The notes beneath the pieces were generated by a model that was given only the letters and a program-made list of their open reading frames with translations, did no database searches and was not told where the DNA came from. A stretch of 64,000 nucleotides of DNA from an uncultured Mobiluncus sp. (GTDB lineage: Bacteria; Actinomycetota; Actinomycetes; Actinomycetales; Actinomycetaceae): contig NZ_CAMUES010000007.1 in NCBI RefSeq assembly GCF_947087965.1, positions 62,001-126,000 of the forward strand, given 5' to 3'. The position numbers and the translations under genes are program-made. This document shows positions 43,083-50,458 of this stretch, piece by piece (position 1 is the first letter of the stretch; each line of letters opens with the position of its first letter).

Positions 43083-43571
43083 ATGAAACTCGCCATCCTA
43101 ATCCTTGAAGACGAACCGGAAGTTCGTGCCGCTGTGACCCGTGACCTGCTGGGATTCGCGGACACTTTACGCATCGAACCGGCGGAGGATGTGCCTGACG
43201 CGTGGGAGGTCATCGATGAGATTTCAAACGATGGCGATGCCCTGGCTCTGGCACTGTGCGACCATCGGCTGCCCGGCACGACCGGCATCGAGTTCATGGG
43301 CCAGATGATGTCCGACGAACGCACCCAGCTGACCCGCAAAGTCCTGGTGACCGGTCAGGCTGACCTATCTGACACCGTGCGTGCGGTGAACGAAGCCGGG
43401 CTCGATCAGTACGTGGCGAAACCCTGGAAACCCGAAGAACTCCAAGACGTGGTGCGCACCATGTTGACCGATTACGTGGAACTGGCCGGGATTGACCCGG
43501 TGCCCTATCTCTCGGCGCTGGATCCGGCGCGGGCGATGGAGCTGACCAAAGGGCTCAGCCGCCCGGACTGA
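43083..43571 (+). CDS. Stand-alone response regulator receiver protein
   Basis: This 162-residue protein is a single receiver domain: acidic pocket Glu9-Asp10-Glu11, phosphoacceptor Asp60 (LCDHRLPG), Thr90 (LVTGQAD) and Lys113 (YVAKPWKPEEL). About 35 residues follow the domain, too few for a DNA-binding output, so it must signal through a protein partner. The GAAGGAGAAACC ribosome site is strong. It follows the soluble histidine kinase, its probable phosphodonor, and precedes a DASS transporter that could be its target or share its signal. Confidence 0.9.
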   Translation: MKLAILILEDEPEVRAAVTRDLLGFADTLRIEPAEDVPDAWEVIDEISNDGDALALALCDHRLPGTTGIEFMGQMMSDERTQLTRKVLVTGQADLSDTVRAVNEAGLDQYVAKPWKPEELQDVVRTMLTDYVELAGIDPVPYLSALDPARAMELTKGLSRPD

Positions 43572-43622
43572 CCGGTGGCCGGCACGCAGCATCGAACGGC
43601 GAGGAACAAAGGGGCAGGATCA

Positions 43623-45203
43623 GTGAGTAATCCAGATAATCCGCAATCCGAAAACGCTATCGAACCATCCGACGCGGGCCGGGAAGGAAACGAACCGGCG
43701 GTAGCTGCGCCCCAGTCTCGTGCCGCCGCCCCGAAACCCGCAAAACGTCCCATCCGTACTTTGCGGCCCAAACCCCCTTCTAACGTCAAAAAATCCGCCC
43801 CGCTGGGCTGGAAAGAAAAGATTGGCCTGGTGCTGGGGGCCATCGTGTTCTTCGTCCCCCTGCTGGTCGACATCCCGAATCTGGGCGTGCCCGGCGAACG
43901 CATGTTGGCGATTTTCCTGCTGGCTATCGTGTTTTGGATTACCGAGCCGATTCCCCTGACCGCCACCGCGGTGCTGGTCATCGGCCTGGAGGTCATGCTG
44001 GTGTCCACGGGTTCGCCGTTTGACCCCACCGGCGGTGACCCGTCGCAAGCCGAACATGTCGCCAAGTATTCGGAATACTTCGCGACCCTGGCCAACCCGA
44101 CAATCATCCTGTTCATGGGCGGTTTTATGATTGCGGAAGGCGCTGAAAAGTTTTCGCTGGACCGCAACCTGGCGGCGGTGTTGCTCAAACCTTTCCCGGA
44201 AAAGGCGCGTCTGACAACCTTGGGACTGATGCTGATTACCGCTCTGCTGTCCATGTTTATGTCCAACACCGCCACGACCGCCACCATGTTTACCGTGGTC
44301 ATCCCCATTTTGGCGGCATTGCCAAGGGGCCGGGCGCGAGCCGGCGTGGCGCTGTCGATTCCCTTGGCCGCCAACGTGGGCGGTATCGGTACCCCGGTCG
44401 GTACCCCGCCCAATGCCATTGCGGTCGGCGCCCTGGCCGCCCAGGGCATTCACGTGTCCTTCGGGCAGTGGATGATGATGGCGGTGCCGTTTATGCTGGT
44501 GGTGCTGTTTTTATCGTGGCTGTTCCTCAGCGCCGTGTTTATCCCGCGCGATGCCGTGATTCACATTGAAATGACTTCCCAGTGGAACAAAACCCCGAAA
44601 GCCGTGTTGTTCTACATCATCGCCGGATCCACGATTCTGTTGTGGATGACCGAGAGCCTGCACGGGATTTCCTCCAACGTGGTCGGGTTCCTGCCCGTCG
44701 TAGCGCTACTGTGTCTCAAGGTCATGAGCGGCGAGGACATTAAGAGCATCGACTGGCCGGTGCTGTGGCTGGTGGCAGGCGGTATCGCGATGGGTGAAGG
44801 CATCGGGAACACCGGCCTGGACAAGTTCCTGGTCAACTCCGTGCCGTGGAACTCTCTGGGGGCGGTGTTGATTGTGGCACTGCTCGGTTTTGTCGGTTTC
44901 GCTATCGCCAACGTCATCTCCCACTCGGCCTCCGCTAACCTGCTGGTGCCCCTGGCTGTGTCCCTGGCGGTATCCCTGGGCGATTCGGTCGATACGGTCA
45001 CGGTCGCCTGCGCTGTAGCCATCGCCTGCTCGCTGGGCATGTCGCTGCCTATCTCGACCCCGCCGAACGCCATTGCTTATGCCACTGGGGAAATCTCGGT
45101 GAAACAGATGGCTTTGCTGGGTTTGGTGGTCGGGACTGCCGCCACTTTGACGCTGGTGTTCGCACTGCCGCGGATGTGGGCGCTGATGGGGTTTGTCGGC
45201 TGA
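43623..45203 (+). CDS. DASS (SLC13) family Na+-coupled carboxylate/anion transporter
   Basis: This 526-residue transporter has a polar, Pro/Lys-rich cytoplasmic N-terminus (about 1-60) and about eleven membrane helices. The two DASS hairpin motifs are present: FMSNTATTATMFTVV with the SNT signature and ISHSASANLLVPLA in the second repeat, each followed by a proline-rich clamp (VGTPPNAIAVG; ISTPPNAIAY). It probably imports a dicarboxylate, or another anion such as sulfate. The start is GTG 43623 with GGGGCAGG upstream; a GTG at 43575 would add 16 residues. It may share a signal with the kinase/receiver pair upstream. Confidence 0.9.
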   Translation: MSNPDNPQSENAIEPSDAGREGNEPAVAAPQSRAAAPKPAKRPIRTLRPKPPSNVKKSAPLGWKEKIGLVLGAIVFFVPLLVDIPNLGVPGERMLAIFLLAIVFWITEPIPLTATAVLVIGLEVMLVSTGSPFDPTGGDPSQAEHVAKYSEYFATLANPTIILFMGGFMIAEGAEKFSLDRNLAAVLLKPFPEKARLTTLGLMLITALLSMFMSNTATTATMFTVVIPILAALPRGRARAGVALSIPLAANVGGIGTPVGTPPNAIAVGALAAQGIHVSFGQWMMMAVPFMLVVLFLSWLFLSAVFIPRDAVIHIEMTSQWNKTPKAVLFYIIAGSTILLWMTESLHGISSNVVGFLPVVALLCLKVMSGEDIKSIDWPVLWLVAGGIAMGEGIGNTGLDKFLVNSVPWNSLGAVLIVALLGFVGFAIANVISHSASANLLVPLAVSLAVSLGDSVDTVTVACAVAIACSLGMSLPISTPPNAIAYATGEISVKQMALLGLVVGTAATLTLVFALPRMWALMGFVG

Positions 45204-45304
45204 GACGTGCCCCGGCTGTGCCGGTTTTGGGAACACAGTCACAAGCGAGGTGGAGCCGGGGATGCCGGTTGAGTCGGTTTAGCCGGTTTGGCTGGCGCGG
45301 GGAC

Positions 45305-45318
45305 TAAAATCAGCTCTA
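45305..45318 (+). promoter_or_regulatory. Leaderless -10 box of sua5
   Basis: TAAAAT (45305-45310) lies seven bases before ATG 45318, with no ribosome site. This marks a new transcription unit after the inserted exporter and signalling genes. Confidence 0.5.
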
Positions 45319-45965
45319 TGAAGATTGTTGATGCCCTGACCGGGCCGATTACCCGGTCTGACCTGGCGGCGATTGACGCGGTGGTGAAACGCGATGAGCT
45401 GCTGGTCATGCCTACCGATACGGTTTATGGAATAGCCTCGGTGCCGTTTGCCCCCGCGGCGGTGGCACGTTTGCAGCAGGCCAAAGGCCGGGGGGAGGAC
45501 TTTCCTCCGCCGGTGTTGGTTTCCGGTCCGGCGGCGTTGGATGAATTGATGGCCCCGGAACCGCAGGCTAGCGCGAGTCAGCGGCGCGCCGCGCGTGTGC
45601 TCGCTGAGCGCTTTTGGCCCGGTGCTCTGACTATTATCGTGACTGCCAACCCGGCTCTGGGCTGGGATTTGGGGCAAACCCACGGGACGATTGCGTTGCG
45701 CCAGCCCAATCACCTGGTGGCGTTGGAGATCTTGGGCCACACCGGCCCACTGGCCGTCACGTCCGCCAACCTGCACACTCGGCCTCCTGCCACTGATATT
45801 GCCGCCGCCACGGAATATTTTGGTGAGCAGGTTAGTGTTTACGTGGACGCGGGACCTTCGCCCTCCGGACACCCGTCCACCATCATCACCTTGGCACAGG
45901 GCTCCCCGCGCTTGATACGCCAGGGCGATGTCCCCCTGGCTGACATCCTCGCCGCCCTGGCTTGA
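45318..45965 (+). CDS. L-threonylcarbamoyladenylate synthase
   Basis: Members of the Sua5/YciO/YrdC family make threonylcarbamoyl-AMP for the t6A37 modification of tRNAs reading ANN codons. The 215-residue protein is about one YrdC domain long, without the extra Sua5 C-terminal domain. It has VMPTDTVYGIASVPF, the KGR substrate lysine-arginine region and ERFWPGALTII. The ATG at 45318 is supported by the leaderless promoter; the ten codons upstream have no start signal. Its place between prmC and wecA is conserved in actinobacteria. Confidence 0.92.
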   Translation: MKIVDALTGPITRSDLAAIDAVVKRDELLVMPTDTVYGIASVPFAPAAVARLQQAKGRGEDFPPPVLVSGPAALDELMAPEPQASASQRRAARVLAERFWPGALTIIVTANPALGWDLGQTHGTIALRQPNHLVALEILGHTGPLAVTSANLHTRPPATDIAAATEYFGEQVSVYVDAGPSPSGHPSTIITLAQGSPRLIRQGDVPLADILAALA

Positions 45966-45984
45966 GGCCTCATGCGCTTATACC

Positions 45985-46038
45985 GGGGGATATGGGCAGT
46001 AGCTGCCATTATTGGCAGCTACCCGGCATATCTCCCCC
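45985..46038. terminator. Long two-part hairpin between sua5 and wecA
   Basis: An inner stem GTAGCTGCC (45999-46007) / GGCAGCTAC (46014-46022) is perfect. An outer stem GGGGGATATG (45985-45994) / CATATCTCCCCC (46027-46038) pairs with a 2-nt bulge. The tail is TTATAG, not a clear T-run. It probably terminates or attenuates sua5 transcription before the separate wecA promoter. Confidence 0.6.
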
Positions 46039-46079
46039 TTATAGTCACATCGGAGCGAAATAACCCGCCTCTAACCCGC

Positions 46080-46095
46080 TAAACTAAAGCCCGTA
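46080..46095 (+). promoter_or_regulatory. Leaderless -10 box of the wecA-atp unit
   Basis: TAAACT (46080-46085) lies nine bases before ATG 46095, and no ribosome site is seen. Confidence 0.45.
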
Positions 46096-47279
46096 TGAAG
46101 TTTTACCTGTTGATATTCCTGGTTGCGGCCGCGGTTACGTACCTCACGGTTCCGCTGGTGCGCCAGTTTGCCCTGGCGACAGGGACTTTAGCGCCGGTGC
46201 GGGAACGTGATGTCCACGAATTTCCGACTCCGCGTCTGGGCGGGGTAGCGATGGGCGTGGGTTTCCTCGTGGCGCTGGCCATCGCCTCGCACACGCCATT
46301 TTTGGCTGATGCCGCCAGCTTTGAACACGTCAAGGGTTTGGCGGTGGGTGCCGTCTTGATTGTGATTCTGGGCGTCATCGATGACATCTGGGACTTGGAT
46401 TGGTACACGAAACTGGCAGGCCAAATCCTGGTGGCAGGATTGATGTCCTGGCTGGGTATCCAGTTGACGTCCTTCCCGATTTTCGGCCTTACCATCGGCT
46501 CATCTCGCCTGTCCTTGCTGGTCACAGTGCTGGTAGTGGTGGCTGCCATCAACGCGGTGAACTTCGTTGACGGCTTGGATGGTTTAGCCTCCGGCATGAT
46601 GGCCATCAGCGCCACCGGCCTGTTCATCTATTCCTACACGCTGTCGCGCACGCTGGGGGCCGCGTCCTACGCCTCCCTGGCCTCGACGGTAGCGGCGGCT
46701 TTGGCCGGAATCTGCTTGGGATTCTTGGCACACAACTTTTCTCCCGCCTCCATATTCATGGGCGATACCGGAGCCATGCTGCTGGGTTTACTGACGGTGG
46801 CCGCCGCCATCATCGTCACCGGCCAAATCGACCCGGCAGTCGTCTATTTTCGCCAGGCTTTTCCGTCTTTCCTGCCCATTGTTTTGCCTCTGGCGGTGTT
46901 GGCTATCCCCATTTTTGACATGGTCGCCTCGGTGATTCGCCGGCTGTATCATCATCAGTCTCCCTTCCAAGCCGATGCCGGTCACCTGCATCATCGCCTG
47001 TCCCATGCCGGACGTTCCCGGGTGCGCGCCGTGCTGGTCATGTACCTGTGGACGGCGGTGTTTTCCCTGGGGGCGGCCTCGCTGACTTTGCTGCGGATGC
47101 GCTACGTGTTGGTGTTGATGCTGGTAGCCTCCCTGCTGGCAATGGTGGCGACGATTGAGATTCTGCCTGCCTGGCGTGAAGGGGTGCGCCGCTGGTTCAA
47201 CCCGAAATATCGCCAACCCCACGGCCCGGAACACGCCCTGTACCGTGACTCTTCCCTTTCTGATAGCGTAAAGCCGTGA
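46095..47279 (+). CDS. wecA: Undecaprenyl-phosphate N-acetylglucosaminyl-1-phosphate transferase
   Basis: WecA/TagO/Rfe transfers GlcNAc-1-phosphate from UDP-GlcNAc to undecaprenyl or decaprenyl phosphate, starting lipid-linked envelope polymers. The 394-residue protein has about eleven membrane helices. Catalytic loops are visible: ILGVIDDIWDLDW (the DD pair), NAVNFVDGLDGLASG, MGDTGAMLLG and the HLHHRL histidine motif near residue 300. It ends with GTGA overlapping atpI. In this genome it probably primes the polymer built by the glycosyltransferases at 1-21 kb. Confidence 0.93.
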   Translation: MKFYLLIFLVAAAVTYLTVPLVRQFALATGTLAPVRERDVHEFPTPRLGGVAMGVGFLVALAIASHTPFLADAASFEHVKGLAVGAVLIVILGVIDDIWDLDWYTKLAGQILVAGLMSWLGIQLTSFPIFGLTIGSSRLSLLVTVLVVVAAINAVNFVDGLDGLASGMMAISATGLFIYSYTLSRTLGAASYASLASTVAAALAGICLGFLAHNFSPASIFMGDTGAMLLGLLTVAAAIIVTGQIDPAVVYFRQAFPSFLPIVLPLAVLAIPIFDMVASVIRRLYHHQSPFQADAGHLHHRLSHAGRSRVRAVLVMYLWTAVFSLGAASLTLLRMRYVLVLMLVASLLAMVATIEILPAWREGVRRWFNPKYRQPHGPEHALYRDSSLSDSVKP

Positions 47280-47782
47280 ACGAAACAACTCCCCAGCCGG
47301 CGCAATCTCCCGCTTTCCTCGCGGCTCAAGTGGGTCCCCGGACTCGCCGGGCGGTGAAGTTTTCTTTGACCGCGATTTCCCTAGCTGTGCTGATGGTGCT
47401 GCTGGTGGCGGCCGGGTTAGCGGCGTGGTTGGAAGGAGCGGCGGGACTGCGTTCCGTGGGTTTATGCGCCGCAGTGGGGGCGGGCCTGGTGGCGGTGACG
47501 TTTGCCACACACCTGTTCACCCTGAATCACCCCGACTTGATGATGGCGGGCATGGGCGCGGATTTTGTCTTGAAAATCATCGTCATTTTGCTGGCTCTGG
47601 GGGTGGCGCGAAAGCTGCCGGGCCTGGATGCGAAAATAATTTTTTTCACCATGCTGGCCATGATTTTGGTTCAGGCCATCGTCTTTCCGGTGGCGCTGGC
47701 AAAAGCGCAAGTGCCCTTGTTAGACCCGGTCTCACCACCGACGCAGTCGGAAACTGAAGGGGAAAAACCGACCGCGTATTGA
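47276..47782 (+). CDS. atpI: ATP synthase protein I-like membrane protein
   Basis: This 168-residue protein has four membrane helices between residues about 28 and 145. Its position immediately before atpB matches AtpI, which assists assembly of the c-ring and perhaps magnesium supply. Sequence is poorly conserved in this family, so the call relies on helix layout, size and location. The GTG overlaps the wecA stop by four bases. A 107-bp gap to atpB follows, in which a separate atp promoter may lie. Confidence 0.8.
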   Translation: MNETTPQPAQSPAFLAAQVGPRTRRAVKFSLTAISLAVLMVLLVAAGLAAWLEGAAGLRSVGLCAAVGAGLVAVTFATHLFTLNHPDLMMAGMGADFVLKIIVILLALGVARKLPGLDAKIIFFTMLAMILVQAIVFPVALAKAQVPLLDPVSPPTQSETEGEKPTAY

Positions 47783-47889
47783 AAATTTGCGTGTTTTTAC
47801 CCAAGCTAGTTTTTACTCGTGCAAATCCCGTTTGAATTTCATGATAACGTTGTTAGGCGAACTCATGATTTAGGACTCAAAGGAGAACA

Positions 47890-48714
47890 ATGGGAGTGCA
47901 GTTGACGCTCATGTCGGCATTGATGCCGAATTTGGTTCCCGCTACAGATGACTCGTTCCATGCCCCCACCATTATGGACTTGTTCCCCCCGGTCGTTGCT
48001 TTCGCCGGAACTCCTTTCACTATCGACCGTGTCATGATGATTCGTCTCATCATGACACTGCTGCTGGTACTGTGTCTGGTACTGTACGCCACGCGGGCCA
48101 AACTCATCCCGGGACGCGCCCAGTACGTGATGGAGTTCGGGTTCAAATTCTGCCAGGAAAACATCGCTGAGGAAGTCATCGGCAAGGAAATCGGGCGTAA
48201 ATACACCCCGATTATCACGACCGTATTCTTCTCGGTGCTGTTCATGAACATTGCGGGTATTATTCCGGGCTTTAACCTGGCTGGTTCCTCAAAACCGGGC
48301 TTCCCGTTGCTGTTAGCGGTGTTTGCCTGGTTTGTTTTCATTTACGCCGGAATTCGCGAGACCGGTGTAGGCCAGTTCTTTAAGTCCTCGCTGTTCCCGC
48401 CGGGTGTGCCGTGGCCGCTGTATCTCCTGCTGACCCCGATTGAGGCGATTTCCACCTTTATCATTCGCCCGTTCACCCTGTTCGTCCGGTTGTTGGCCAA
48501 CATGATTGCCGGCCACTTCCTGCTGGCTTTGACCCTGAGCGCCACGAACTACTTCCTCTTTGCGCATCTCTCGGCGCTGTCCCCGATAGGAATCCTGACT
48601 TTTGCGGCAGCTTTCGCGTTTACCCTGTTCGAAATCCTGGTGGCTTTCCTGCAGGCGTACATTTTCGCGATTCTGACCGCGGTGTATGTGAACCTCTCCG
48701 TACACGCACATTAG
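47890..48714 (+). CDS. atpB: ATP synthase Fo subunit a
   Basis: This 274-residue subunit forms the proton half-channels next to the c-ring. It has about six helices and the essential arginine in LFVRLLANMIAGHFLL, with the conserved polar helix FEILVAFLQAYIFAILTAVY at the end. The ATG has a strong AAAGGAGAA site. It opens the eight-gene F1Fo operon. Confidence 0.96.
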   Translation: MGVQLTLMSALMPNLVPATDDSFHAPTIMDLFPPVVAFAGTPFTIDRVMMIRLIMTLLLVLCLVLYATRAKLIPGRAQYVMEFGFKFCQENIAEEVIGKEIGRKYTPIITTVFFSVLFMNIAGIIPGFNLAGSSKPGFPLLLAVFAWFVFIYAGIRETGVGQFFKSSLFPPGVPWPLYLLLTPIEAISTFIIRPFTLFVRLLANMIAGHFLLALTLSATNYFLFAHLSALSPIGILTFAAAFAFTLFEILVAFLQAYIFAILTAVYVNLSVHAH

Positions 48715-48729
48715 AAAAACAAATAGGCT

Positions 48730-48751
48730 TCTCGCGCCAACCGGCGTGAGA
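48730..48751 (+). promoter_or_regulatory. Intercistronic stem-loop in the atpB-atpE spacer
   Basis: TCTCGCGCC (48730-48738) pairs with GGCGTGAGA (48743-48751), with one wobble, around a 4-nt loop. It is followed by 25 nt of A-rich unstructured sequence holding the AAGGAAAG site of atpE. The layout resembles the leader that boosts atpE translation in Escherichia coli. Confidence 0.5.
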
Positions 48752-48776
48752 ATAACAACAAATAAGGAAAGAAAAC

Positions 48777-48992
48777 ATGACTGGAAGTGCACTTGTTCTC
48801 GCAACCATCGGCTATGGTCTGGCCGCTATTGGACCTGGCATTGGCTTGGGCATTCTGATTGGTCACACTCAGGACGCTATTGCCCGCCAGCCGGAACTGT
48901 CCGGAAAGCTCACCACTAACATGTTCATCGGTATCGCCTTCGTCGAAGCCTTGGCTTTGATCGGTTTGGTGACGGGCTTCCTGTTCCGGTAA
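48777..48992 (+). CDS. atpE: ATP synthase Fo subunit c
   Basis: This 71-residue proteolipid forms two helices with the polar loop ARQPEL (36-41). The ion-carrying acid is Glu57 (FVEALALIG). Residue 58 is Ala rather than the Ser/Thr expected with a sodium-binding site, so proton coupling is likely. The start has AAGGAAAG upstream. Confidence 0.97.
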   Translation: MTGSALVLATIGYGLAAIGPGIGLGILIGHTQDAIARQPELSGKLTTNMFIGIAFVEALALIGLVTGFLFR

Positions 48993-49001
48993 GGAGCACG
49001 T

Positions 49002-49550
49002 ATGTTAGGCACTTTAGTATCACTAGTAGCTAAGGCGGGCGATACCCCGAACCCTCTGCTGCCAGAGACTTACGACATCGTTTGGTCGGCGGTCATCTTC
49101 GTGGTCATCTTGGTGGTGGTTGTGAAGGTCGCTCTGCCGAAGTACAACGGACTGGTGCAGGAGCGTGCCGACAAGCTCCAGGAGGGCTTGGACGCTACGG
49201 CGAAGGCACAGGCGGACTCGCAGGCCGCGGCGCAGCGGATTGAATCCGAACTGCGTGACGCGAAGGAAGAAGCCGCCCAAATTCGCAATAAAGCCAATGC
49301 GCAAGCGGAGGACATCGTCTCCCGCGCCACTGAACGCGCTGATCAAGAAGCCAAGCGCATTATCGAGCAAGCTCAGCGCCAGATTGCTGCTGAGCGGGCC
49401 GCGGCGGAAGCCTCCCTGCGTCAGGACGTGGGCGACTTGGCTACCCAGCTCGCGGAAAAGATTGTGGGCGAACAGCTGAAGGATGAAGCCCTGAGCTCGC
49501 GCGTCGTGGATCGGTTCCTCGACGAACTCGAAGCCCAGCCGGTGGCTTAA
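49002..49550 (+). CDS. atpF: ATP synthase Fo subunit b
   Basis: This 182-residue peripheral-stalk subunit has one N-terminal membrane helix (about residues 25-45) and a long charged helix rich in Ala, Glu and Arg that dimerises and reaches F1. AAGGAGCAC precedes ATG 49002, 9 bp after atpE. Confidence 0.95.
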   Translation: MLGTLVSLVAKAGDTPNPLLPETYDIVWSAVIFVVILVVVVKVALPKYNGLVQERADKLQEGLDATAKAQADSQAAAQRIESELRDAKEEAAQIRNKANAQAEDIVSRATERADQEAKRIIEQAQRQIAAERAAAEASLRQDVGDLATQLAEKIVGEQLKDEALSSRVVDRFLDELEAQPVA

Positions 49551-49574
49551 AGATAGAGAAGGTAAGGGAAGTCA

Positions 49575-50396
49575 ATGAGAGCCTCGTCGGTAAGGACCTT
49601 GGCCACTATGGTCATGGCCGTCGATAAGACCCTGGGGAAAGCCACGATGAAGACTGGCCCCGCGGTCGCCGAGGAATACTTTGCCCTGTCTGAACTGCTG
49701 GAAAACAACATCCGTCTGGCCCGCAACCTGTCTGACCCGGCGCGTACCGCCCCGGACAAGCAGGAACTGGCTCGCACTATCTTGAGCTCTAAGCTTTCCG
49801 AACCGGCCCTGGCGGGAGTATTGGAACTCGCCGCCGGTCGTTGGTCCAGCGAGCTTGACCTGCAGGAAGCCTGCCGGTTGCTGGCAAACCACGTGTTGCT
49901 GAAAACCGCCCAGGATAACGGCCAGCTAGAGGACGTCGAACGCGACATCTTTGCCATGAGCCAGGTCGTCTCCAAGAACCGCGATTTGCGCAACTTCCTG
50001 ACTGACAATCATCGCGCCCCCCTGGATCAGCGTCTGGAGACGTTCAACTCTCTGGTCGGTTCCGGGGTCAAGCCCCTGGCGTTGCGCCTGGTGAATGCCG
50101 TGATTGCCAAAGCGGCGCCCGGTCGCCTCGCGTCAGACCTGCGGGCTTTGCTGGATTCGGCCGCGCGGATGCGCCAGCGGGGGATGGCGACGGTTTACAC
50201 CGCCACGCCGCTGAGTGAAACCCAGCAGTCCCGGCTCATTCAGTTGCTGTCCGCTCGCAGCGGCGAACAGGTTGAGGTCAACGTAGTCATTGACCCGAAC
50301 CTGGTGGGCGGCATGAAGATTGTGCAGGGCGACACGGTGATGGATGGCGCGGTCAAGTCCCGCGCCGAGCAGTTCCGGCGCAAGCTGGCAAGCTAA
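49575..50396 (+). CDS. atpH: ATP synthase F1 subunit delta
   Basis: This 273-residue delta (OSCP) subunit joins the peripheral stalk to the F1 head. The C-terminal half has the family pattern VNVVIDPNLVGGMKIVQGD. It is longer than the roughly 180 residues of Escherichia coli delta because of an N-terminal extension, as in other actinobacteria. GTAAGGGAAG precedes the ATG. Confidence 0.95.
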   Translation: MRASSVRTLATMVMAVDKTLGKATMKTGPAVAEEYFALSELLENNIRLARNLSDPARTAPDKQELARTILSSKLSEPALAGVLELAAGRWSSELDLQEACRLLANHVLLKTAQDNGQLEDVERDIFAMSQVVSKNRDLRNFLTDNHRAPLDQRLETFNSLVGSGVKPLALRLVNAVIAKAAPGRLASDLRALLDSAARMRQRGMATVYTATPLSETQQSRLIQLLSARSGEQVEVNVVIDPNLVGGMKIVQGDTVMDGAVKSRAEQFRRKLAS

Positions 50397-50458
50397 TACG
50401 AAACGAAAATATGACCGATAGGGCTAGACCCTATGGAACGACAACAGAAGGAATGCTG

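Noticed and set aside
45204..45317. Clustered CCGGTT-like repeats between the DASS transporter gene and sua5
   Set aside because: The copies are irregular in spacing and sequence and look like base-composition bias rather than a repeat array.
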